Shown one piece after another: positions 46,320 through 56,383 of a DNA stretch of 64,000 nt. Position numbers and translations under genes: made by a program. The notes beneath the pieces were generated by a model. That model ran no database searches, was not told the DNA's origin, and saw nothing but the letters and a program-made list of their open reading frames with translations. Within the stretch, counting starts at the first letter, position 1; each line of letters opens with the position of its first letter. Source of the DNA: Rhipidocladum racemiflorum (Eukaryota; Streptophyta; Magnoliopsida; Poales; Poaceae); NCBI GenBank assembly GCA_036346355.1, contig CM070581.1, positions 6,386,001 through 6,450,000 of the forward strand. The letters are read 5' to 3'.

Positions 46320-47490
46320 CCAACGTTTGTAAGTGCTAAATTAGAACCCAGTTATAAAGCAAAGTTGGTCGAAATACTCAAGGAGTATAAGGATTGCTTT
46401 GCGTGGGAGTATTATGAAATGCCAGGTTTAAGCCGACAGCTAGTTGAACATCGGCTACCTATAAAACCTGGATATCGGCCGTTCAAACAGTACCCTAGGC
46501 GGTTTAACCCTACGTTGTATGACGCTATAAAGGAAGAAGTAGGACGATTGCTAGAGGCGAAATTTATCGGCCTTGCCGATAGGTTCTCAAACATCGTCCC
46601 TGTGAAGAAGAAAAACGGCAAACTTAGGGTATGTGTCGATTTTAGAGATTTGAACAAAGCTACGCCAAAAGACGAGTACCCGATGCCCATAGCCGATATG
46701 CTTATCGATGCTGCATCTGGAAATAAAATCATAAGCTTTTTGGACGGGAACGCCGGATACAATCAGATATTCATGGCCGAAGCCGATATACCCAAAACGG
46801 CTTTGGATGTCCGGGGCTTTAGGGCTATATGAATGGAAAGTTATGACCTTCGGTTTAAAAATGCCGCTACTTATCAACGTGCTATGAACCATATTTTCCA
46901 TGATTTGATCGGCAATCTTGTGGAAATATACATTGACGACGTAGTGGTAAAATCCAAAGAAGACTGGCAACATTTAGCCGATCTGAGAAAAATGTTCAAA
47001 GCACAAGGTTACATGGGTTAAAAATGAACCCTCTCAAATGTGCTTTCTGAGTATCAACCGACAATTTCTTGGGTTTACTGCATGAAGGAGGGATTGAAGT
47101 AAACCCAACCAAAGCGAAAGCCATAGCCGATACTAAACCACCGACAAGTAAAAGGAGTTGCGGTGTTGATTGGGAAAATCAATTACTTGCGACGTTTTAT
47201 CTCAAATTTGTCGTGGCGTATTCGGGCCTTCACACCGCTGAAAATTAAAGATAACCAAGAGTTTAAGTGGGAAGCCGATCGCAAAGGCCTTCGACGACAT
47301 AAAAGGTTATCTCGATGAGTCCACCAAGATTGACCGCACCAAACACGGTATACCGTTTAGACTATATATATCGGCTGAAGGTGATTCTATTGGACCAGTT
47401 TTAACACAAGAAGCCGAAAGGAAGGAACAAGCAATATATTACTTAAGCAGACGTCTTCTAGATGAAGAAACCAGGAAGCCCTTAGTAGAA
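46320..47490 (+). pseudogene. Reverse transcriptase of the 42-53 kb gypsy element, frameshifted
   Basis: The frame at 46365-46832 holds YKDCFAWEYYEMPGL, VEHRLPIKPGYRP, KKNGKLRVCVDFRDLNKA and SFLDGNAGYNQI. After a frameshift at about 46828-46835 it continues with YQRAMNHIFHDLIG and the active site EIYIDDVVVKSK (near 46925-46960). The thumb/connection follows through more frameshifts to ISAEGDSIGPVLTQEAERK and AIYYLSRRLLDEETR before the RNase H part. The catalytic Asp pair is intact. Confidence 0.85.
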
Positions 47491-47499
47491 AAATTATGC

Positions 47500-49455
47500 T
47501 TGTCATTGTACTTTGCTTGCACCAAGTTAAGACATTATATGCTGGCGTCCAAATGCGTTATAATATGCAAAACCGATGTAGTTAAATACATATTATCGGC
47601 GCCCATCCTGCGTGGTCGGCTTGGTAAATGGGCATACGCCCTAACAGAGTTTGAGTTATCCTATGAATCTAAATCTGTGAAAGGACAAGTCATGGCCGAT
47701 TTTATCACAGGGAGTGAAACATTAGTAGGAACAACTAGTGTAACTCCTTGGCAACTGTATTTTGATGGGTCTGTTTGCCAAGAAGGCGAAGGCATCGGTG
47801 TGATATTAGTTTCACCTAGAAAGCAGGAGTATGACTTCATGTATCGGCTAAATAGCCGATGTTCAAATAATCAAGCAGAATACGAAGCATTACTAAGGGG
47901 TCTACAACTGTTAGACAGCATCGGAGTGAGAGACGTCGAAGCTTTTGGAGATTCGATGTTAATTGTACAGCAAGTCAGAGGAGAATACCGATGCAACGAT
48001 GATGCACTAGCCCAGTACTTGCATCAATGCCTCCAGATCATCGAGACGTTTACCACATTTTCCATTGAACATATCCCCAGGGAAGCTAATGGCAAAGCAA
48101 ATCAAATGGCACAATGTGCATCAGGTTACAAGATTGAAAGCCGACAGGAACCAATCGAGCTAAACGTTTGGCCGATTCTATGTGTCCATCCTGTCGACTG
48201 GAGAAAAGAAATACATGATTATTTGTCAGACCCATCTAAGCCGACTGAGCAGAAGGTCAGGCGTAAAGCACTCAAATATGTTCTACTGGAGGGGGTATTA
48301 TACTTTCGGACCATGGAAGGCTTATTGCTAAGATGCCTGGGGATTGAAGAAGCCAAAATAGCAATGGGAGAAGTCCATGAAGGAATTTGTGGGTCACATC
48401 AATCGGCCCATAAAATGAAATGGATACTGAGACGAACGGGATATTTTTGGCCGGCAATGTTAGAAGACTGCTTCAAATACTACAAGGGGTGCCAAACATG
48501 CCAAAAGTTTGGTAACATACAGGCAGCGCCAGCATCGGCTTTACACCCTATCATCAAGCCTTGGCCGTTTAGGGGATGGGGTATAGACATAATCGGCCAA
48601 ATATTTCCGTCATCCAGCAAAGGACATAAGTTCATCCTCGCAGCTACGGACTATTTCTCAAAATGGGTTGAGGCTGTACCACTCAAGAAGGTTACTAGCA
48701 GGGAGCTAATCGATTTCGTAAATGAACACATCATCCATCGGTTTGGGATTCCACAGACAATTACTACCGATCAAGGGACTGTGTTCATGTCTAACGAGTT
48801 CAAAGGTTTTTCGAAAAGTTTTGGGATAAAATTACTAAACTCTTCCCCTTATTACGCTCAGGCCAATGGGCGCCGAAAGTCATCAAACAAGACATTAATA
48901 AAATTAATAAAAAGAAAAATCGAAGAAAAACCAAGAAATTGGCATACAACGCTATCGGAAGCATTGTGGGCTTATCGGCTGTCCCAGCACGGATCAACTA
49001 AATTATCACCTTTTCAGTTGGTATATGGACAAGAAGCTGTTTTACCCGTAGAGATCAACATCGGCTCAGTAAGGCTATACGAGCAAGATAAGGTATCAGC
49101 AGATGAATACCAACGGGCGATGCTTGACAATCTAGATGATTTGGCTGAACTAAGGTTGATCACGCTAGATCGGCTTAAAAGGAATAAGGAGAGGGTTGCC
49201 AGATCGTATAATAAAAAGGTGATTTTTAAGTCATTTAATCAAGCCGATTTGGTGTGGAAAACCGTGTTGCCGATCGGGTCTAAAGATAATCGATTCGGCA
49301 AATGGTCTCCAACATGGGAAGGACCTTATAAGATCAATCGACCGATTGACGGAAATTCATATATATTGGAAACCTTAGACGGGTTCGTCCTACCTAAGGC
49401 AATCAATGGGAAATATCTAAAGGCGTATTACCCAAGCATATGGGTCGGGTCATAA
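47500..49455 (+). pseudogene. RNase H-integrase part of pol, 651-codon open stretch
   Basis: The open stretch begins within the connection domain (no true start codon; it continues in frame from upstream). RNase H: LYFDGSVCQEGEGIGV (47755-47802), SNNQAEYEALLRGLQL and FGDSMLIVQQV. Integrase: the zinc site HEGICGSHQSAHK..CQTCQK (48376-48510), core GWGIDIIG (Asp at 48586-48588), TTDQGTVF (Asp at 48769-48771), and then NGRRKSSNK where the catalytic Glu is expected. The C-terminal part has KWSPTWEGPYKI. In the family these domains degrade the RNA strand and insert the DNA copy. The missing Glu makes this integrase predictably inactive. Confidence 0.88.
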
Positions 49456-49730
49456 CTACATAAAGAAGAACAGTAAAGATCGATTACAAGAACACATGCA
49501 TATAAAATCGATCCTACAGCCGACCAAGTCAGTCAAACATTCAACCACCACAGTTTACAAAACAATCGGCTACATGGCCGATACAAAGACCAAGTTCAAG
49601 AGTTGCCTTCAAGGAAGTCCGAACTGTGCAAGTGGGCTCCCAAAGCCGATAGTGCCGCCGCCCTACCAATGGTAGCCTGGACACTATCAATCAATTGTTG
49701 ATCAGCCCTTGCATCGCCGGAAGGACTATT
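49456..49730. other. Spacer between pol and the antisense frames
   Basis: Short stretch after the pol stop codon, with cggct/gccgat words typical of this element. No frame is supported. Confidence 0.5.
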
Positions 49731-50469
49731 TTAGTTGATTGAGTCTTGACTTGTGCGAAGACCTCGCCAATCTTCCTCCTTTGGGCGGCGGTGAAGATGT
49801 AGAGTCTCGTAATACCAATCGGCATTCGCTAGTTCTTTTGTGACCAAGGCCAACTGTTCTTCAAGCTTGATCTTGGTCGATTCCAGCTCTTGAGCCCTGC
49901 TCTTGGCCGATTTCAGTGCCGCAGTACCTTGGTCAAATGCATTCTTTCGAGACTTGGCATCTGCTATGAGCTTGTCCAAGATCTCTTGGTCGGCTTGTTG
50001 GGTTTTTCTCTGTTCAACCCTCGCCTTGGCCGATGCCACGTCCTGCCGACGAGTGTCCAATTGACATACCTCTAGTAGTGCATTCATAGCAGCAGGAGGA
50101 AGATCGGCTTGCACGGCCGCCATAGCATTTCGCAGAGGTTGTGTATTGGCCAGTAGAGCTGCTTCCGGCTGCAACACTTCATCAAAAAGACGATTGAGAC
50201 GCTCTTGCATACCCGGTTCAGCGGTGATCGCAGCAGATCTTTGCGCAGAGGCGGCAATAATACGTTGAATGTCACCGATAGTCGTCGGTGGCCACAATCT
50301 CTGGGTCGTCAAGCTCATCCAAGGAAAAGCCTAAAAGATCGGCTAAGTCCATCGACGGAGCCGGTCCAGAAATAGGTTTTGGAGGTGACGAAGCGGATGG
50401 CGGAGCAGGAGCCAAAGCTGGTAAGATAACCACGTCCGTCTGGGTCTTCTCTGCATCGGCTTCTAACAA
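49731..50469 (-). pseudogene. Antisense coiled-coil C-terminal segment in the gypsy element
   Basis: Two overlapping minus-strand frames join end to start. 50469-50272 gives a Pro-rich stretch ending DLLGFSLDELDDPEIVATDDYR. 50318-49731 gives 195 codons rich in Ala, Gln, Lys and Glu, with long helical runs such as VEQRKTQQADQEILDKLIAD. This resembles the coiled-coil tail of retrotransposon-borne plant mobile domain proteins. The direction is opposite to gag-pol, so transcription would need a promoter near the 3' LTR or inside the element. Confidence 0.55.
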
Positions 50470-51567
50470 CTGAACGGAAGGGGTTTCCTGAGGAATGCGT
50501 TACAATAAGATGCGTTACGATAAGATAAGGAACAAAAACAAGGGTCAAGATAAGGATCGGAGCTAACCGCAGTAGCCGATCCAGTCGGGGATGTCACGCA
50601 TCACGACCCGCAGGTTTTGGGGATCGCTTGATGACGACTCTACGGCTCTTCTTCTCTCGAAAATTATAAACATGGGGTTAGCCGACAAAGAAGCATGAAG
50701 ACTTCGCCTACAAAAAAAAAAAGTCCGAACAGAATTGGCGTACTTTTGGTGCGCTGACGGCAAGATCGATCAGTGATGGGCTATTGACCCCAACGTGCGG
50801 AAGATAAACCGGCAAGAGAGGGTCGATGACCTTTGCCGCTTTAAGCGATCGTCGGCCGATGCGCTTGCGCCGGTTGATCTCTTGCTGGTCCAAGGGTAAA
50901 AAATATGGTTAAGCCGATGAAAATCTTATTCTAATAAAAATCAAAATGAAAATACCTCTAAAGATGAGTTAGCATCGCTCGAACTCGAAGCTAGACCCGG
51001 CGACGGTCTCCGTCGGCTCGAAGCCAGGAAGAAAAGAGGACGGGACCTGGAATAGTACGCCTCCGCAAAGTGCCTCACTATGAGCCCACCATGTGGTAAA
51101 TTGGCCCGATCGACGTGTGTTTAACACGAGGAATGGCAAGTCTACCACATGGAGTTCATCGGCTAGCTCAATAATAAGATCCGCCAGAGTTGGTTACTTT
51201 GTTTCGTGGTTTAATCATCCTAAGCAAAGGAAAGCAAGGAATGGTTTGTCCAAAACCCACCGGCGTGCATAAACCGAAGGATGATAGAATTCATAGGTCG
51301 GCTGAAATGTTCTGCTTTGAGTACTTAAGCCGACGTGAAGGATGCAAGGAGAAATCAGTGAGGAAGCGGTCGAGAGTGGATTGGGGCATTAGGGAGTCAG
51401 TCGAGTTTAAACGAAGAAAAGAAGGCCACGAGATCGGCTAATTGATCAGTATGAAAAGAAATCTCTACGGTTGAAAGAGGCTTGGTTAAGATGCAAGAAA
51501 AAGGACAAGTATTTATGGAAGCCGACAGAGAGATTTTTGTTCATTGGATGAACACATGGTAAATTTT

Positions 51568-52010
51568 TCACTGAGGATCGGCTAGGTTGGAATACTGAGG
51601 CGGCACCCTCAGGAAAGTCTTCCGTTGGGAAAGCCGATTCTTCCGAAGGGTCCGGGATAATGAGGCGGCCAAAAACGCAGTAAAGCCAAATCTGGATAAA
51701 CCAAAGAGGGCCGCCAACATTACCAACGACATAGGAACCATTGCCGATAAAAGCCGACTCTCGATGATATGCATCATATGGTATACGGCGCCAGCAAGGA
51801 TTTCCCTAAAGATAGCCGACTGACCCATAACTAGTTGCTCGACATAAATTGATAGACACTGGGTTGGTCCTAGGAAGCGCCACGTAAGAGGAATCGGTCT
51901 AACCATAAGTTGATAAAGGCTACGTGTTCTTCATCCGATCAGGCCGGTTACTTTGTTGTTATTTTGGATGTATCCGACCAACCTTCTCCCTTTTTTCTGG
52001 TCAATTTGTC
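51568..52010 (-). pseudogene. Antisense plant mobile domain-like segment in the gypsy element
   Basis: On the minus strand, DEEHVAFINLWLDRFLLRG (about 51947-51890) passes, after a frameshift, into LGPTQCLSIYVEQLVMGQ, then ILAGAVYHMMHIIESRLLS and SLVMLAALFGLSRFG (to 51568). A helix with HVAFLxxWL, then a segment ending in LAGAxYxxMH, matches the layout of plant mobile domain (aminotransferase-like) proteins carried by some gypsy elements. Their molecular role is not established; some host relatives act in silencing. Frameshifts show this copy is broken. Confidence 0.55.
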
Positions 52011-52724
52011 GAGGTTTCCACTAAAAGCCGATATTTGTTCTCCATCAGTGCCTAAGACAAAGATAATTCAGCCATATCTAAAAGGGTTGGGCCGATGGAC
52101 CGGTTGGGAAAAGAAGGCGTTAAAAGAGTCCGACCAAAAATAGCAGCAGACTACCAAAGATTCGTTGGGCTCCGGGCAGCTAAGGACAGGGGATACACTC
52201 AATGATGCCCATACCTTCCCACTGCTTTCTTTTGGGCCGATACTCTAATGTACCAGACCTCCACTTGAGAGCCGTCGGCCAAGACCTAAAACTTTTGGAC
52301 CACTCATTGATGTTGTAACCAGAGCCGATAAAGGGAGTCTAGGATTTCATCCCCAATGACAGATCGGGTTCTATGGTTCCTATAGGACCTAGGAAGTAAT
52401 CTTGATGATCGCTATCTCGATCGGAACAAGTACCGAGATGCGTCCATTTCAGCCGATGCTATGAGAAGAAGGGTTGAAGCGGAGGAAAGCCGATTTCGTG
52501 GATTAACGAGAGCACGCCAGGTGAAAATGACTGAGGGAGCCTCATATTTATACCTCGGTGAGAAGGTGAAAAGCGGGAACAGATTCTTTGCATTGAAAAC
52601 GCACGAGAAGATTGCGGCACCATTAATGGGGAAGTTACCAAGGTGAATCCTAAGCGACAAGCCGATCACAGAAAACGAAGGATTTTTGAAAGATAACAAG
52701 TTACCTTTCAAAAATGGGGGCATA
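52011..52724. other. Region between the antisense frames and the 3' LTR
   Basis: Minus-strand frames (e.g. 52641-52459) could hold the N-terminal part of the antisense product, but no domain is recognised. It ends in the polypurine tract aaaatgggggcata. Confidence 0.4.
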
Positions 52725-53326
52725 TGTTTGCACCAAAATTCGGTATGTATTGGAATCGGTCTAAAAATAGAAGAAGTATCGTACAGAAAGGAATCGGTAA
52801 TTGGCTCGGAAAGGAATCCGTTTCTAAAAAAGGAAAGGAAATCGGATAAAAGGCCGATACGGATAAATACACCGTATCCATGTACAACTCGGATCGGTCA
52901 GCGTGTTATAAAAGGGGCGCCAAGCGAAGAAAGAATCAATTCCAACAACTACTTTTTACAGCCTCTTTTACATTGCTTTAGCTTCATAGATTTCTTTGCA
53001 AGTCGACGGAATCAACATAGTGCATCGCCGATTGTTGATTTTAGCCGATTTCACCAGGTTTGATTTGCTTCGCTTTGTTGCGCATCGCCTTCCCGAAGCC
53101 GATTTTACCTTGTATCCGGATCAACTGTAACCGGTTGATCTAGTTATCTCCTAATCGGTTCTTGCCGACTAGTGAAAAGCCGATAGATCCTTGTTTATCG
53201 GCTTCGATCAAATTATAAACTCTACCTTGTCGATTTCAGGTCAAATCGACTGGCACGCTCTGCAAACCCGGTGTTTGTCTTGTGTGTTCGAGGCCTAAAA
53301 CCCCCTTCACGTTTTTGGTGCGAACA
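52725..53326 (+). repeat. 3' LTR of the 42-53 kb gypsy element
   Basis: 602 bp with the same termini as the 5' LTR, preceded by the purine-rich aaaatgggggcata (polypurine tract). Confidence 0.92.
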
Positions 53327-53331
53327 CTAGC
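53327..53331 (+). repeat. Target site duplication, right copy
   Basis: CTAGC directly after the CA of the 3' LTR; identical to 42112-42116. Confidence 0.9.
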
Positions 53332-53847
53332 TATATATATTGGGGCGAGTTTTGAGGATTGAGAGCCAATTTGTTAATATAAGTTCAAGCTAGTTTAGTT
53401 TGTTGGACTTGAGGTATGTATGTGAAATTAGGTCTAAGTAACTCATGTAAGTAGGTTATATGATGCCATCTTATATCAGGATGCATATATTTTAGCTCAG
53501 ATTTTAGCAATTACAGGTCAATCTAGACTTAGACATCATATTATCTTTTTCAGCCGCTCAATATAAATATGTGCTCTTATTATAAGCACTAGAAGTAGAA
53601 CAAAAGTAATGTCAGATTACTAGTAGCAAAGCTAAAATTTAAATGACAAGAGTGTTTCTACGGTGGCAAAAATAACTTTACAATTTTATGTTTCGAAGTT
53701 AAAAAAACGACGAGGCAATTAAAATTTCATCTTAATGTGAAAGCCATTTTAACTGTTTGAAATCCTTTCGTCCTATGTGTATCTAGTTGCCAAGATGAAA
53801 TAGAAACATCTTAGAAAAACAACACACACCATATTAGATACCCTCTG
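53332..53847. other. No gene seen
   Basis: AT-rich sequence with no recognised repeat ends or coding signal. Confidence 0.45.
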
Positions 53848-53871
53848 TTTATTGTGAAAATTTACAGCATA

Positions 53872-54144
53872 CTCCCTCCGTCCCAGTATATAGGGCGTAT
53901 AATTTGTTTCACCAAGACCAATACAGAGCCATGCAAACAAGTTTAGACCTATATTACCCCTATTAGTTCTCTTCGGTTACCGTGCAATTCAATGCCAACT
54001 GATTAATTACCTGCAAGGCACAACAAACTAAGAGACACAATGAAGGGGTAAGTTTGGAAGATTTGGGACTAAATTGATTTGGTGCCCTATATTTTGGGAC
54101 AAAATTTGAAAACTAATATGCCCTATATGCTGGGACGGAGGGAG
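53872..54144. mobile_element. Stowaway MITE
   Basis: The ends CTCCCTCCGTCCCAGTATAT and ATATGCTGGGACGGAGGGAG are inverted and TA flanks both sides (53870-53871, 54145-54146). Copy 2 of the local duplication (54478-54490) keeps the uninserted sequence catactacaaa. Confidence 0.92.
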
Positions 54145-54161
54145 TACTACAAAAGACTAAA

Positions 54162-54409
54162 TCTCTATTATTATAAAGCAACAGTTGGTGGCGGTGGTGA
54201 GTTCTACCCACATCATTAATTGCCCTACTTAATTGCCCTGCTTAATTGCCCTACGCAAAAAACGAAGCGTTGCTTTAATTAGCCATTTTCGCGTTAAAGC
54301 AAGCGTTAAAGATAGATATTTGATCTTGTGAAATAATTTTTTTATTTTTTAATCTTTATTTTTCGTTATCAATTTTGTTTTTCGTAGCAATGCACGGGCA
54401 TGTAACTAG
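54162..54409 (+). mobile_element. Small non-autonomous Helitron
   Basis: It starts TCTCTATTATTATAAAGCAA after an A and ends gcacgggcatgtaaCTAG before a T. The TC start, a stem region near the end, CTAG and insertion between A and T without duplication are the Helitron hallmarks. Copy 2 of the local duplication shows the empty site gactaaatatac. At 248 bp there is no coding capacity. Confidence 0.88.
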
Positions 54410-54458
54410 TATATCATAAGGTTAACTTCACAATTCGTGATCTGGCCCCAAAATTCTA

Positions 54459-54537
54459 TTTATTGTGAAAATTTATAACATACTACAAAAAGACTAAATA
54501 TACGGTGAAGGTAACTTACAATTCGCGGTCCGGCCCC
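54459..54537 (+). repeat. Tandem duplication copy 2, uninserted
   Basis: It reads tttattgtgaaaatttataa, catactacaaaaagactaaa, ggtaacttacaattcgcgg and ccggcccc without the two insertions of copy 1. It serves as a natural empty-site reference. Confidence 0.85.
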
Positions 54538-54539
54538 GT

Positions 54540-55160
54540 AAGATTTGTCGCCCATCCAACAAGCCCCGGAGTACACCATATCCGTAGAGGATCTGACCCT
54601 CCCAGCGGTGGGGGACCACAAGCAAGCGCAACGGGCCATCCACTTGTACGCGGGCCCCACCGCGCGGGGGGGCAGACATGCTACTCATCCCTGCCGTCCG
54701 TTCACGTCCTCCCCTCGCCCGACACGTGGATCTAAGAGCAGTACGTCGGGTGACGTGTCCTCCCCACCGCAGACGTCGCGCGAACGCCCAACCCCCGCTT
54801 TGCATCACAGAAACCCCCCCCCCCCACACACGCCCGTACCGACACAAGGGCCCATGAACGCGCGGACCCGCATGTCATCGAAATGAACTGGAGACGGTGG
54901 GCTCGGAGCGGCGACGCGCGGCAGGTTGGCCTCGGGGGCAGTGCGCTGTCGTGGGCCCACGTGATGTGCCCGGGTGGCACACGTGGCGTGCGATGCGGCG
55001 GGATAAAGCGGATTATTGGGGGGCGCGACGTGTCGCTGCGGCGTAGGTCCCCCACGGGCGCGAGAGGGTGGGCCCAGCGACGCCGCAAGTTGCGGCTGCC
55101 TGCCTGCCCCTACGGGAGCGCGGAGAGCTGCCTTTTTACTTTCTGTGGGCCAGCCAGCCG
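54540..55160. promoter_or_regulatory. GC-rich island with ACGT-core motifs, no linked gene
   Basis: A strongly GC-rich stretch between AT-rich flanks. ACGTG/CACGT cores occur near 54722 (gacacgtgg), 54752 (gacgtgtcc), 54958 (cccacgtgatg), 54981 (acacgtggcg) and 55028 (gcgacgtgtcg). Such cores bind bZIP and bHLH factors in plants. Open frames on both strands are long because of base composition and lack domains. It could be an orphan promoter, a gene fragment or a transposon-carried piece. Confidence 0.35.
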
Positions 55161-55577
55161 AGCCGCCGAGCCGGTTCATGAAACTTTCCTTTGGGTCTGG
55201 CTCGGCTTGGTAGCTTTGAACTCGGTTACCGTTAAAAGTTTACTGCATGTAAGCTTTTGTACATGTTTGAGGAGATTTTATATATTTTAGGACTAAAATT
55301 TAACGTTTTAAAAAGAACAAAAAAAAAATTCAAATTTCAACACTCTGGGGATTTATCTATTATGTGACTTATCTTCCTCCAAATAGGACGCAATCTTCAT
55401 TCCACAAGTTGCAAAGAAAGTTCGAATAGCACAACACTTGCACATAAATATGAGTTTTTCACTAGGGAATATTTGGAATGCAGAAAATTCATAGGATTTT
55501 CTTAGAAAAAATAAAAAAAGGTTTAGTTTTCACAGGATTCGGAAAAAATTCTCACATTCCAAATAGACCTTAAGTAG
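55161..55577. other. No gene seen
   Basis: AT-rich transition sequence. ggaatatttggaatgc and cacattccaaatag (55475-55566) are roughly inverted and may mark a decayed MITE. Confidence 0.4.
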
Positions 55578-55587
55578 ACTAGTTTTC

Positions 55588-56373
55588 GATTTTTTTTAAA
55601 AATAATCGTATTTTATTCGTGAAATACAGAAATATATCGTGATTTAATTAATTTATTTATTTTGCAAAAGTAGCCGTCTGTCGCGCTATGTCACAGTGAC
55701 TGAGCATCAGTCGCGCCACGGTGGCACGATAGAGGTGAGGTGGCACGACATTTTTGAATTATGAAGAATGATTCACCAAATCCTAGGACATTTTTGGAGC
55801 CATGGTTAACATAGTTTTTTTTTTCATAATTCATAAAATGGTCTTCAAGTAAACTTGATTCAAACAATTTATATCTGCATAGAAATAGCGGTTTTTATTG
55901 TATAATCCGAATCCTTATAGCTTAATACAAATTTAGAAATTTATTTCGTTGGGTTTGGAGCTTCCTAGAAAAAGATATAAAATATTGAATTAAAAGATCG
56001 AATTAAATTGAAAAAAATAGAAGAAAAAAATGAGCAATCACTTGATGTACATGCGACTGGAGCAAAAAAATTAAAAAGTGGAGCAATCGCTCCATGGTTC
56101 TGCATCTAACGAAAAAAAATTATGTTGCCTCTCTCTCTCTCTCTCCCGCTTTTCCCCTCTCTGTCCCTCTTTTCCCGCGGGCGTCGGCCAGGTCTGCACC
56201 AGTCGCGCCAGCACACCGCGACTGGTGCCACCTTACCTCTTTCGCGCCACCGTGGCGCTACTGGTGCTCAGTCGCTGCCACGTGGCACGACAGACGGCCA
56301 CTTTTGCAAAAAAATTAAATCGCGGTATATTTCTGTATTTCATGAATAAAATATGATTATTTTTAAAAAATTC
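55588..56373. mobile_element. Non-autonomous Mutator-like element
   Basis: The left arm (from 55588, GATTTTTTTTAAAAATAATC) and the right arm (to 56373, ending GATTATTTTTAAAAAATTC) are inverted. The match extends about 170 bases inward through aaatacagaaatatatcg and the GC-rich gtcgcgcca..ggtggcacga part. ACTAGTTTTC (55578-55587) and ACTAGTTTCC (56374-56383) form a 9/10 target duplication, the Mutator length. A CT run lies inside at 56128-56146. No transposase frame. Confidence 0.78.
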
Positions 56374-56383
56374 ACTAGTTTCC

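Larger units (their letters stand above)
42117..53326 (+). mobile_element. Ty3/gypsy LTR retrotransposon with both LTRs and antisense ORF region
   Basis: The 5' LTR is 42117-42703 and the 3' LTR 52725-53326; both begin TGTTTGCACCAAAATTCGG and end ggtgcgaaca. CTAGC is duplicated perfectly at 42112-42116 and 53327-53331. The internal order is gag, protease, reverse transcriptase, RNase H, integrase, then about 3.2 kb holding minus-strand frames before a G-rich tract (52711-52724) and the 3' LTR. Gag, protease and early pol carry many frameshifts, while RNase H plus integrase forms a 651-codon open stretch. An additional antisense gene between pol and the 3' LTR is known from some Tat-lineage plant gypsy elements; lineage placement here is an inference. 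Confidence 0.92.
53848..54449 (+). repeat. Tandem duplication copy 1, holding two transposon insertions
   Basis: The pieces tttattgtgaaaatttacag (53848), ctacaaaagactaaa (54147) and cacaattcgtgatctggcccc (54429-54449) appear continuously in copy 2 at 54459-54537. They are separated here by a Stowaway (53872-54144) and a Helitron (54162-54409). Confidence 0.85.

Noticed and set aside
47500..49455. 651-codon frame considered as a host gene
   Set aside because: It holds RNase H and integrase domains between two LTRs, begins without a true start codon and continues the upstream pol.
54494..55290. Several 110-135 codon frames on both strands
   Set aside because: High GC content depletes stop codons on all strands; no protein signature was found.
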